From positions 1 to 64,000 of the forward strand of contig CAYWGH010000027.1 of NCBI GenBank assembly GCA_964457925.1: a stretch of DNA of 64,000 nt, read 5' to 3'. Source of the DNA: Coneutiohabitans sp964457925. Lineage in GTDB: Bacteria > Zhuqueibacterota > Zhuqueibacteria > Zhuqueibacterales > Zhuqueibacteraceae. Below the pieces are notes generated by a model. It did not search any database and was not told the DNA's origin. It saw only the letters and a list, made by a program, of their open reading frames with translations. This document shows, in pieces, positions 52,742-60,987 of this stretch (its first letter is position 1; each line of letters begins with the position of its first letter). Made by a program: the position numbers and the translations under genes.

Positions 52742-52968
52742 TCAAGGTTGCAAAACTTCAGCGCCGAAACACTCCGAACTTAAACACGCAGCAGGGGCGC
52801 GCCTGGCCTTGCGTTTGAACTCCTTGCCGATTTCATAGAGAAATCCCGGCGCGAAATCCGCGCCATTCGGCCATTTAACGGTTCAATGTCTTTGACGACG
52901 CCGTTATCAAACGTCACTCGCAGAGTATAACCCGAAAGGTAAGTGGCTGTGGCAATGTGTAAAAACAT
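52742..52968 (-). pseudogene. DUF2442-family gene with internal deletion and frameshift
   Basis: From the ATG at 52968 the protein begins like DUF2442 (MFLHIATATYLSGYTLRVTF, GVVKDIEPLN). The conserved centre is missing and the end of the family, WPNGADFAPGFLYEIGKEF, follows at once in another frame, which runs to 52742. So about 20-25 codons were lost and the frame was broken. It sits between nuoI' and nuoD'. Confidence 0.7.
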
Positions 52969-53024
52969 ATTCTTCTCGACAAGATCTCGCAATCTCAGGC
53001 ATTCATCGATCCTGCAATCGCGGT

Positions 53025-53597
53025 TCAGGCGTGCGCTGTTTCCTTCGCTTCCGGCTTGGGCTTTGCCGGCGCAGCGGCAGCTTTTGCCGCTTTGGCGGCT
53101 GCGGCCGCGGCTTCCTCGGCGGCTTGCTCGGCCAGCATTTTTGCCGCTAATGCCGGTTCGTATTTCGAAAAATGAAAAATGCCGTTGCTGCGTTCATACA
53201 CCGTGGCTTCGTATTTATCCGTCATGTAAAGGCATTCCGTCGGACAAACCGTGGTGCAGAGATCGCAATAACAGCATTTGAACATATCAATGTCAAAACG
53301 CACAACATGCTGGCGAATCGGGTTGCCGGTCGAGGCCTTGCCGAGATCCTCTGTGGGCTTGGCTTTGACGGTGTCAATGTAGATGCAATCCACCGGGCAA
53401 ATGCGCGCGCATTTGTAACAGCCAATGCAATCGTCGACATTATTGAAAAGCTGCATGCGCGTGCCGGGCGGCAGCTCGAAGCGCACGTGGGGATACTGCA
53501 GCGTGGTTGCCGGCCGAAACAGATGCTTCCAGGTTTCCTTCATGCCGATCAGAACCGTGAAAACACCATTGAACACATCTTTAAAATATCTAGCCAT
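53025..53597 (-). CDS. nuoI: NADH-quinone oxidoreductase subunit I, second copy
   Basis: The protein has 190 residues from the ATG at 53597 (AGGAGTGAG upstream); a GTG two codons earlier is less well placed. Two [4Fe-4S] motifs are CIGCYKCARICPVDC and CCYCDLCTTVCPTEC, the pair that carries electrons to NuoB. After ~150 residues an Ala/Lys/Pro-rich tail (AAEEAAAAAAKAAKAAAAP) follows that is not in the first copy and resembles a flexible linker. It sits after nuoC' rather than next to nuoH. Confidence 0.93.
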   Translation of the reverse strand: MARYFKDVFNGVFTVLIGMKETWKHLFRPATTLQYPHVRFELPPGTRMQLFNNVDDCIGCYKCARICPVDCIYIDTVKAKPTEDLGKASTGNPIRQHVVRFDIDMFKCCYCDLCTTVCPTECLYMTDKYEATVYERSNGIFHFSKYEPALAAKMLAEQAAEEAAAAAAKAAKAAAAPAKPKPEAKETAHA

Positions 53598-53599
53598 GC

Positions 53600-54199
53600 T
53601 CACTCCTTCTTCTCAGCAGAAGCGCTGTCACCGTTGGGGGAGAGATGTTTTTCGAACGCAAAGACGAAATGGCCGCGCTCCGGATTGACCGAGAACGTTT
53701 CGAACTTGTGCCAATCTTCATCATAGGGCACACGAATGCCGTGGTAATATTGCTGGACGGCGTAATCTTTGCGCAACGGCGAACCTTCCCAATCATCCGG
53801 GCAAAGGATGCGGCGAAGATCGGGATGATCGTCGAAGGTGATGCCGAAAAGGTCATAAATTTCGCGTTCGTGCCAATCCGCGGTGCGCCAGAGATACGAT
53901 ACGGTGGGAAGATGCGCGCCGGCGCGCGGCATTTCGGTTTTCACCGTGAACCAGTGTTTGTGGCGGAATGAGAAAAGATGATAAATCACGCCAAGCTCTT
54001 TGCCGGCGCCAAGATCGTAGCCGGCAATATCGTGGCACATGTCGAAATAGAGCTCCGGGGTTTCATGCAAAAACTTGCAAACCGCGAGAATGTTTTCCGG
54101 CGCGACCTTGACAAACGGATCGATCACGCCGGACTGAAATGCAAGAATCTGATCGCCGAAACGTTCCTGCAGTTGTTGTGCAATTTGTTCGGGTGTCAT
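53600..54199 (-). CDS. nuoC: NADH-quinone oxidoreductase subunit C, second copy
   Basis: The protein has 199 residues. The 30-kDa signature is complete: ADWHEREIYDLFGITFDDHP and RRILCPDDWEGSPLRKDY. It begins one base inside the nuoB' stop (TAATG), so the two are coupled, and it ends two bases before the nuoI' start. It is a stand-alone C subunit, in contrast to the fused nuoCD upstream. Confidence 0.95.
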   Translation of the reverse strand: MTPEQIAQQLQERFGDQILAFQSGVIDPFVKVAPENILAVCKFLHETPELYFDMCHDIAGYDLGAGKELGVIYHLFSFRHKHWFTVKTEMPRAGAHLPTVSYLWRTADWHEREIYDLFGITFDDHPDLRRILCPDDWEGSPLRKDYAVQQYYHGIRVPYDEDWHKFETFSVNPERGHFVFAFEKHLSPNGDSASAEKKE

Positions 54200-54744
54200 T
54201 ATTTCACCGCCTCCGTGAGTTTGCGCCGGATCATGCTTTCGCGCCGCATCTTCTCCTGCAGCTTCAACAAGCCATCAAGCAGGGCTTCGGGACGAGGCGG
54301 GCAACCGGGTACATAAACATCGACGGGCACGATGCGATCCACACCTTTCAAAACGTGATAACCATGCTTCCAATAGGGCCCGCCACAGGTGGCGCAACTG
54401 CCCATCGACATCACATATTTAGGCTCGGGCATTTGCTCGTACAGCACTTTCACGCGCTCCGCCATTTTGATGGTAACGGTGCCGGCCACGATCATCAAAT
54501 CCGTTTGACGCGGGCTGGGCCGAAACACGCCGGCGCCGAAACGATCGAGATCGTACTTCGAGGCGCCCACCGCCATCATTTCAATGGCGCAGCAGGCCAA
54601 GCCGAAGGTCATCGGCCACACGGACGATAAACGCGCCCAATTCAACAGGGAATCAACAGAAGTGACGATCACATTGTCGCCATAGCGGCCTTCTTCGAGA
54701 AAACGCTTTTCTTTGTCGAGAAAAGGCTGCATTGGTCGGCTCAT
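54199..54744 (-). CDS. nuoB: NADH-quinone oxidoreductase subunit B, second copy
   Basis: The protein has 181 residues. The cluster N2 ligands are present: FGLACCAIEMM (tandem Cys), SMGSCATCGGPYW and VPGCPPRPEALLDGL. It sits in the quinone-facing part of the peripheral arm. Its sequence differs from the first NuoB enough (for example ATCGGPY against TCTGGFY) to exclude a recent duplication. First gene of the second set B'-C'-I'-D'. Confidence 0.95.
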   Translation of the reverse strand: MSRPMQPFLDKEKRFLEEGRYGDNVIVTSVDSLLNWARLSSVWPMTFGLACCAIEMMAVGASKYDLDRFGAGVFRPSPRQTDLMIVAGTVTIKMAERVKVLYEQMPEPKYVMSMGSCATCGGPYWKHGYHVLKGVDRIVPVDVYVPGCPPRPEALLDGLLKLQEKMRRESMIRRKLTEAVK

Positions 54745-54769
54745 ACATTCCTCCGCTCTGCGAGATAAA

Positions 54770-55327
54770 TTAGGTTGTTTCCACCAAATCCGTTCGTGAG
54801 GTATAATGCTCTTTCTTCGGCTCGAAATTCAACAGCATCTCTTTGGTGAGCAACATGCCGTTGCGGCCATATGAGGCGAACTCAAGAATGCCGGTGTCCA
54901 TGCGAATGGCATCTTCGGGACAGGCTTCCACACAGTAACCGCAAAACACACATTTGCCGAGATCAATATCGAATTGCCGGGGCACTTTTTCAATCTGCTT
55001 TTCGGGCCGTTCGCCGGCGACGATGTAGATACATTTTGCCGGACAAACGGTTTCACACATCATGCACGCAACGCAACGCGGCGTGCCGTCCTCGCGCTTG
55101 GTGAGGCGATGCAGCGTGCGCAAGCGCGGCCAAATTGGCCGCCGCACTTCGGGATACTGAAAAGTCACCGCGCCCTTCCATTCGCGTTTGACGCCGATGC
55201 TCGCCAGAAAAAAATGCCAAAGATTAAAAAAGAAATGCCGCATGGTGAGCACCAGTCCGTCCCAAACGCGCGGCAGATAGGTTTTTTCCCAAAAAGTCAG
55301 CGGTTTATATTTGTCATGTACGTTCAT
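54770..55327 (-). CDS. nuoI: NADH-quinone oxidoreductase subunit I, first copy
   Basis: The protein has 185 residues from the ATG at 55327; the open frame reaches 55432 but overlaps the nuoH spacer. [4Fe-4S] motifs are CVACMMCETVCPAKC and CVFCGYCVEACPEDA. It follows nuoH by about 108 bases, the usual order H-I. The N-terminal ~45 residues are amphipathic and membrane-associated. Confidence 0.93.
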   Translation of the reverse strand: MNVHDKYKPLTFWEKTYLPRVWDGLVLTMRHFFFNLWHFFLASIGVKREWKGAVTFQYPEVRRPIWPRLRTLHRLTKREDGTPRCVACMMCETVCPAKCIYIVAGERPEKQIEKVPRQFDIDLGKCVFCGYCVEACPEDAIRMDTGILEFASYGRNGMLLTKEMLLNFEPKKEHYTSRTDLVETT

Positions 55328-55435
55328 AGCGCCGTCACAGAATTTTCGTTGCTGGTTTTGGATTGCCAAGCCAGTTGCTGTCCTGCGGGATTTCTTCGTT
55401 TGAGAGGTCGGCAGGCCAGCAACCAGGAACATCTT

Positions 55436-56515
55436 TTATAAAAACACAATCACCGCCGCTGTGACAAAAATGTTGATCAGCGCCAATGGCAGAAGAACCT
55501 TCCAGCCCAGCGACATGATCTGATCATAACGAAAACGCGGCAGCGTCCAGCGGATCAACATCATGAACCAAAGCAAAATTGAGACTTTGATTGTGAACGC
55601 CAAAAACTGCAACAGGGTTACCAGCGGATTCGATAAGGCCAGCGTTCCGCCCCAGGGAAACTCGAAACCTGCCGCGGTCAGATAAGGCACTTGCCAGCCG
55701 CCGAGAAAAAGTGTGACGGTGATGCACGCGATCAATACCGTTTCGATCAAATCCGTCAGGAAAAACACACCGAAACGCATGCTGCTGAATTCGATATGAT
55801 AACCGATGATCTCGCTCTCGCCTTCGGGTGCGTCAAAGGGAATGCGCTTCGTTTCCGCGATACCGGTGGTTAAAAAAAGCAAAAAACCGAGGGGCTGAAA
55901 AAAGATGCCCCATTGGGGAATCCAGCCCCAAGCCAGATGGCCTTGCGCACGCACGATCTCTTGCAGATTGACGGTTTGATAAACCATCAAAACGCCGATG
56001 ATCGAAACGCCGATCGCGACCTCGTACGAAATCATCTGCGCCGAGGCGCGCAGGCCGCCCATCAGCGAATAGTTGTTGTTCGAGGCCCACGAGCCGAGCA
56101 CGACGCCGTAAACTGCCATGGACATGGTGGCAAAAACATAGAGAATGCCGACATTGAGCGGCGCGATTTGCATCGTATGCGCGGCGTCACCGATCCGGAG
56201 CGTGTCGGCAAATGGAATCGCGGCAAACGCGGCGACCGCGAAAAACATGCTGATGCCGGGCGCAATCGAAAACAAAAACTTTTCCGCGCCTTTGGGCCGG
56301 AAATCTTCCTTGAAAAACATTTTCAACGAATCGGCAATGATGTGAAACAGGCCGAAAAGCCGCAGCCCGAAAATCTTCGCCCGGTTCGCGCCGACACGGT
56401 CCTGCATCAACGCGCTTTGCTTGCGTTCAACCCAGGTCAACAAAGCCGCCGTATTGAACACAAAAATCAGAACAAAGAAAAGAAATTTAAGAATGGTGGC
56501 AATGATGTCAGTCAT
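55436..56515 (-). CDS. nuoH: NADH-quinone oxidoreductase subunit H
   Basis: The protein has 359 residues with about eight membrane helices. It includes LTWVERKQSALMQDRVGANR, the loop EGESEIIGYHIEFSSMRFGV with acidic residues leading to the quinone channel, and LIRWTLPRFRYDQIMSLGWK. It joins the peripheral arm to the membrane arm. It is the only membrane-arm heel subunit here besides nuoA; starts two bases from nuoG. Confidence 0.96.
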   Translation of the reverse strand: MTDIIATILKFLFFVLIFVFNTAALLTWVERKQSALMQDRVGANRAKIFGLRLFGLFHIIADSLKMFFKEDFRPKGAEKFLFSIAPGISMFFAVAAFAAIPFADTLRIGDAAHTMQIAPLNVGILYVFATMSMAVYGVVLGSWASNNNYSLMGGLRASAQMISYEVAIGVSIIGVLMVYQTVNLQEIVRAQGHLAWGWIPQWGIFFQPLGFLLFLTTGIAETKRIPFDAPEGESEIIGYHIEFSSMRFGVFFLTDLIETVLIACITVTLFLGGWQVPYLTAAGFEFPWGGTLALSNPLVTLLQFLAFTIKVSILLWFMMLIRWTLPRFRYDQIMSLGWKVLLPLALINIFVTAAVIVFL

Positions 56516-56517
56516 AA

Positions 56518-58182
56518 CTATCCAAAAATTGGGATCACCCGCAGCTTATCTTGCACTTGATTCATTCGTCTGGCCTTCACCACGTTGAGGTCTTCACCGA
56601 TTTTATGACCCAGTTCGCCCATCGTCTCATATGACATGCCGCGGAACGCGGCAATCTCTTGCGCGAGCGCATCGAAAACATCTTCGGCTTCGAGGTAAGG
56701 GATGATCACACCCAATTGCTTGCCGAGCATTTTTAGAATCTGCCATTCGGGTCGCGCATCGCCAAGCGGCGCAACGGCGGCATGCAGACGCTGCACACGA
56801 TCGGTAAAATTCGTGAAGGTGCCGTGCTTCTCCGGCCACGCTGCAGCGGGCAATAAAATATGAGCACGGTCGCTGGTGGCATGGCGATTCGTTCCGATGA
56901 AAATCACCGTCGGTATTTTTTGCAAAGCTTTGGCGATAGTCTCCTGTGCAAAGCCGGTACTCAGATCCTGATGAAAGATCAACAAGACGGCCAGTTTCCC
57001 GTCCGCGGCCTCTTGCAGAAGATTCTGCGAGTCTTGCGTTGCAACGGAAAAGCCCGTCAATTCTGCGCCGCGCGTGTTGGGATGGCGGTCTTCTTTGATT
57101 AAAAAAGCATCGCTCGCCGGCTTTTCCCGCGGCACAACCGTTGTTGCGATTTTCTGGATGCCGAGCTTGTCGAGGAATTTCTTCAGCACGAACAAATCTT
57201 CATTGGCAAGCTGCGGCGAGGCCCAAACGCCCACGCGGCCGGGTAGGGCGCTTTTAATTTTTTGCACGGCCGCGTCAATCGCCACTTCCCACGAGGTTTC
57301 CAGCCACTGCTCACCGTGCTTCATCATCGGCGCAGAAATGCGCGAGGGATCATCAACGCTCTTGAACGCGTAGCGCCCAATGTCGCACATCCACCATTGA
57401 TTGACATCAGGATTGTAACGCGGCTTCAGGCGCACGACCCGGCGGCCCTCGGCGTGATGCGTGCGATGGGTATTGGTGTGTATCGCGATATTGCAACCGG
57501 TGCTGCAACCCGGGCAAATCGAATTGGTCGCCTCCAAATACCACACACGCGCTTCGAAGCGAAAATCTTTCTCCGTGAGCGCGCCCACCGGGCAAATATC
57601 AACCGTGTTGACCGAATACAAGTTGTCGAGCCGCTGGCCGGGATAGGGCGCCAATTCCGCATGGTCGCCGCGATTGAAAATGCCCAGCTCATGGCTTTTG
57701 CTGACTTCATCACAGAAGCGCACGCACCGGCTGCACAGAATGCAGCGTTCCTGATCGAGCATGACATGCGGGCCAATGTCGAGCGCTTTATCCTTCTTGA
57801 CTTTGTTCTCGACCATTTTACTGTCGTACTGGCCGATGCGCATGTAATATTCCTGCAGCCAGCATTCGCCCGCCTGATCGCACACCGGGCAATCAAGCGG
57901 ATGATTGACGAGCAAAAGCTCAAGCACGTCTTTGCGCGCGCGCAGCGCCTTTTCACTTTGCGTGTGCACGACCATGCCGTCGGTCACCGGCGTGTAGCAC
58001 GCGACTTGCGGCTTGGGCATTTTTTCGATTTCCACCAAACAGATGCGGCACTGGCCGACAATGCTCAGGCCGGGATGATAACAATAGCGTGGAATCTCAA
58101 TGCCGAGCTTTTCTGCGGCTTGAATCACCGTGGCGCCGGCTTCGACTTCGATGGCTTTACCGTCAATTGTAATTGTTGGCAT
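56518..58182 (-). CDS. nuoG: NADH-quinone oxidoreductase subunit G
   Basis: The protein has 554 residues from the ATG at 58182. The [2Fe-2S] ligands lie in RYCYHPGLSIVGQCRICLVE, the His/Cys-type cluster in HPLDCPVCDQAGECWLQ, and a [4Fe-4S] set in CILCSRCVRFC. A further set (SICPGCSTGCN) opens the molybdopterin-oxidoreductase-like part, which is short. NuoG proteins are often 600-900 residues, so this is a compact form. It carries electrons from NuoF inward. Confidence 0.94.
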   Translation of the reverse strand: MPTITIDGKAIEVEAGATVIQAAEKLGIEIPRYCYHPGLSIVGQCRICLVEIEKMPKPQVACYTPVTDGMVVHTQSEKALRARKDVLELLLVNHPLDCPVCDQAGECWLQEYYMRIGQYDSKMVENKVKKDKALDIGPHVMLDQERCILCSRCVRFCDEVSKSHELGIFNRGDHAELAPYPGQRLDNLYSVNTVDICPVGALTEKDFRFEARVWYLEATNSICPGCSTGCNIAIHTNTHRTHHAEGRRVVRLKPRYNPDVNQWWMCDIGRYAFKSVDDPSRISAPMMKHGEQWLETSWEVAIDAAVQKIKSALPGRVGVWASPQLANEDLFVLKKFLDKLGIQKIATTVVPREKPASDAFLIKEDRHPNTRGAELTGFSVATQDSQNLLQEAADGKLAVLLIFHQDLSTGFAQETIAKALQKIPTVIFIGTNRHATSDRAHILLPAAAWPEKHGTFTNFTDRVQRLHAAVAPLGDARPEWQILKMLGKQLGVIIPYLEAEDVFDALAQEIAAFRGMSYETMGELGHKIGEDLNVVKARRMNQVQDKLRVIPIFG

Positions 58183-58335
58183 AGTCGATTTCGATAAAAA
58201 TTGTCTTCTATATGTCAATCGTCATGGTCAGGTTCGCGCCCTTTCCTGTTGGGCGCGATGAACTCAAAAACGATCTCTAATTCTTAATTGATCAGCAAGC
58301 AGAGAGACGGCTTCAATCACCGCTTCATTTATACT

Positions 58336-59637
58336 TCAAGCGGGAGCTTTCGTTGCCGGTTTCCAATTGCTAAACTCGCCCGTATGGCATTTGCCGGTTT
58401 TCGCATGCGCTTCAAACTCTTCGCGATATTTTTTAAGGAAGCCGAACACCGGCATGGCGGCGGCGTCACCCAGCGGGCATATGGTGTTGCCCATGATGCC
58501 GTTGGCGATGTTCCACAAGTTGTCAACGTCTTCGATGCGGCCATTGCCTTGCGCCATGCGGGTGAACACTTTGTCCAGCCAGCCCGTGCCTTCGCGGCAG
58601 GGTGTGCACTGGCCGCAGCTTTCATGATGATAGAAGCGCGAGGTCACGAGCAACACATCGAGCAAACAGGTGTCTTCGTCAATCACAATCACCCCCGCTG
58701 AGCCGATCATCGAGCCGATGGCAGCCAGCGACTCAACATCCATTTTCACATCGATTTCCTCGGGCCGCAACACCGGCGAAGAAGAGCCGCCGGGAATCAC
58801 GGCTTTTAATTTCTTGCCGTTGCGCACACCGCCGGCGTGATTGATGATCTCCCGCAACGTCGTGCCGTGCGGCAATTCATACACGCCAGGCCGGTTGACG
58901 TGGCCGCTGACGCTGTAAAAGCGATAGCCGCCGCACTTTTCTGTGCCGAGCTTTGCAAACCATTCGCCGCCGTTTTTGATGATGCCCGGCACATACGAAA
59001 TCGTTTCAACATTGTTGACAATCGTGGGGCAGCGAAACAGACCTTCGATGGCGGGGAACGGCGGCTTCATGCGCGGCCAGCCCTTTTTGCCTTCCAACGA
59101 TTCCAGCAGCGCAGTCTCCTCGCCGCAAATGTAGGCGCCCGCGCCGCGATGCACGTAGAGATTCAACTTGTAACCTGTGCCGAGAACATCGTCGCCGAGA
59201 ATTTTGTTCTGGTAGGCTTCATCAATCGCGGCTTGCAGAATGCGCGCCGGCTCGACGTATTCGCCGCGAATGTAGATGTACGCGGTGTGCGCATCGATCG
59301 CCTTCGCGGCGATGATAATGCCTTCGATCAAAGCGTGCGTCGCGCGGGTGATGATGTAACGATCTTTGAATGTACCCGGCTCACTCTCGTCCGCGTTGAT
59401 CACCAAATACTTCGGCTTCGGCGATTGTTTGGGAATGAAGCTCCACTTGCGCCCGGTGGGGAAACCCGCGCCGCCGAGTCCGCGCAAATTGGATTTGATG
59501 GTTTCATTGATGATCTCGTCCGGCGTCATGGCCAGCGCCTTCTTCGCCGCCTCGTAGCCGCCGAGTTCGAGATAGTTTTTGAGATGCTGGCAATTCTGTT
59601 TGATCAGGGGCGTGAGAATGCCGCCGTTGGGTGTCAT
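58336..59637 (-). CDS. nuoF: NADH-quinone oxidoreductase subunit F (NADH/FMN-binding)
   Basis: The protein has 433 residues. NADH/FMN-binding segments are LRGLGGAGFPTGRKW and GAGAYICGEETALLESLEG, and the [4Fe-4S] ligands lie in ESCGQCTPCREGT. Complete and of normal length. A 690-base gap with degraded small genes separates it from nuoE, although both lie in the same transcriptional direction. Confidence 0.96.
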   Translation of the reverse strand: MTPNGGILTPLIKQNCQHLKNYLELGGYEAAKKALAMTPDEIINETIKSNLRGLGGAGFPTGRKWSFIPKQSPKPKYLVINADESEPGTFKDRYIITRATHALIEGIIIAAKAIDAHTAYIYIRGEYVEPARILQAAIDEAYQNKILGDDVLGTGYKLNLYVHRGAGAYICGEETALLESLEGKKGWPRMKPPFPAIEGLFRCPTIVNNVETISYVPGIIKNGGEWFAKLGTEKCGGYRFYSVSGHVNRPGVYELPHGTTLREIINHAGGVRNGKKLKAVIPGGSSSPVLRPEEIDVKMDVESLAAIGSMIGSAGVIVIDEDTCLLDVLLVTSRFYHHESCGQCTPCREGTGWLDKVFTRMAQGNGRIEDVDNLWNIANGIMGNTICPLGDAAAMPVFGFLKKYREEFEAHAKTGKCHTGEFSNWKPATKAPA

Positions 59638-59745
59638 ATTCGATCAGTTCCTTCAAACAGCCTCACGCAAAGCCGCGAAGAACCCGCAACGTTTTTCTTT
59701 GTGTGCCTTTGCGTGCGCTTTTGCTTTTTTTATTGCTACTTCACA
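59638..59745. repeat. Degenerate heptamer-like repeat upstream of nuoF
   Basis: CACGCAAAGCCGCGAAGAACC followed by TTTTTCTTTGTGTGCCTTTGCGTGCGC forms an imperfect inverted repeat of 'ACGCAAAG/CTTTGCGT' units. Such units recur in intergenic DNA of many bacteria. No gene is present here. Confidence 0.45.
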
Positions 59746-59943
59746 TTATGTTCGTGGCGCACTCACTTCGATGCCCATCCGCTTGAGGTCGAACACGATG
59801 GGTAGCTCTTCTTTTCAAATTCTTCGGGTGAAAAACAAATTGGCTCCAAATCAACATTGTACCCCGAAACGCGGCTGATTTTTTTGATTAATGGCAATCG
59901 CGTTTTCGTCGTTAAGCACGGGCGTGACAATGGCCGTATCCAT
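59746..59943 (-). pseudogene. Remnant resembling the C-terminus of a MNT-type nucleotidyltransferase
   Basis: A frame from the ATG at 59943 encodes 30 residues (MDTAIVTPVLNDENAIAINQ...), then the sequence continues in other frames as VDLEPICFSPEEFEKK and ELPIVFDLKRMGIEV. The last two pieces recall the 'YTPEEFE...KEGIEL' tail of minimal nucleotidyltransferases. The catalytic GSxxxGxxxxDSDxD part is missing. The assignment is weak. Confidence 0.35.
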
Positions 59944-59962
59944 GCTTCCCTTGCTCAAGCGA

Positions 59963-60236
59963 CTATGAAGCCAAAGCTTTATCTTCTTCCATCCAAGCAG
60001 GAACATGTGTTCCATAAAGCACATCGGGATCAATATCTGCACCGTTGCGCCACAGAATCGTGCCCAACTCTTCATCAACTCGAACTGAACGAAAGAATTC
60101 CGGATCAGTCTTCAGCGGCTCAAAAATCGGGCCTCTCAATAAAGATTCAAGATTTACGACTTTTTTGATCACCACTCGAGAATGTTATTAACACGTTGAA
60201 TCCTTCTAGCGGCTTAACACTTTTGACGGAAATCAT
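59963..60236 (-). pseudogene. Frameshifted DUF2442-family gene
   Basis: The ATG at 60236 gives MISVKSVKPLEGFNVLITFS, the usual DUF2442 start. Near 60171 the frame breaks and the family continues in another frame as VIKKVVNLESLL, GPIFEPLKTDPEFFRSVRVD and LGTILWRNGADIDPDVLY, ending at 59963. One two-base deletion would explain it. It follows the DUF4160 remnant by 14 bases, the usual pairing of the two families. Confidence 0.75.
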
Positions 60237-60250
60237 AGGTTCGTCTCGAG

Positions 60251-60499
60251 CTATTCAAGAGGCTCGATATCGTTCAACGGCATACCGGCTCTTGCTCGTT
60301 GCCAGTTTTCTCATAACTCATCGCGATGAAGAGCCGCCCACTCCAACACCAGGCGAGGCAAACGGTCTTCGGTTATTTCAAGAGTGTCAATCGAAACCTT
60401 AGCGCTAGGCATCGCATACTTTACATGAATATACGGCGGAATGTGATCGTCATAAAACATAGCAATGACGATTCCAAAGAATCGGCTGATCGTTGGTAT
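60251..60499 (-). pseudogene. Decayed DUF4160-family gene
   Basis: Reading 83 codons from 60499 gives a DUF4160 protein: PTISRFFGIVIAMFYDDHIP, PYIHVKYAM, then WAALHRDEL and ENWQRARAG. The expected start codon is ATA instead of ATG, and a TGA at 60311-60313 interrupts the frame between DEL and ENW. An internal ATG (60460) could still give a 49-residue piece. It lies eight bases after the nuoE stop, inside the nuo operon. Confidence 0.75.
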
Positions 60500-60507
60500 T
60501 GGAAAAT

Positions 60508-60987
60508 TTATTTCAACCCCGACAAAATCTCATCAATCTTCTCCGGCGTCAAATTGTCGATATACTTCTCGTTCAACTGCATCATGGGCGCGGTTTCGCA
60601 CGAGGCCAGGCATTCAACTGCGGTCAAAGTATACTTGCCGTCGGCGGAAGTTTGGCCCTCTTTGAGGCCGAGCTTCTTTTCCAAATGGGCCATGATTTCG
60701 CGGTGGCCGCGCAGCGTGCAGGAAATCGTGCGGCACACTTGAAAATGGTACTTGCCCACCGGCTTTTGGCGAAACCAGGTATAGAAGGAAAGAACCTCTT
60801 TCACCTTCACCACTGGCACACCCACCAGCGCCGCTATTCCTTCTTCCATTTCTGCGGGGATATAGCCCTTCTCTTCCTGCACCAGGTGCAGAATCGGCAA
60901 AAGCGCAGCGCGCTTGTTTTCTGCAGGATAATGTGTCAACACTTCAGCAATACGATCTCGTGAAGCCTGCGACAGATTCAAACTCAT
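60508..60987 (-). CDS. nuoE: NADH-quinone oxidoreductase subunit E
   Basis: The protein has 159 residues, a thioredoxin-like [2Fe-2S] subunit: ILHLVQEEKGYIPAEM, SFYTWFRQKPVGKYHFQVC, with cluster cysteines in CRTISC and VECLASCETAP. Its start overlaps the end of nuoCD by four bases. With NuoF it forms the electron-input module. Confidence 0.95.
   Translation of the reverse strand: MSLNLSQASRDRIAEVLTHYPAENKRAALLPILHLVQEEKGYIPAEMEEGIAALVGVPVVKVKEVLSFYTWFRQKPVGKYHFQVCRTISCTLRGHREIMAHLEKKLGLKEGQTSADGKYTLTAVECLASCETAPMMQLNEKYIDNLTPEKIDEILSGLK

Noticed and set aside
57262..58197. 311-codon open frame antisense to nuoG
   Set aside because: Same pattern as above; nuoG cluster cysteines are on the other strand.
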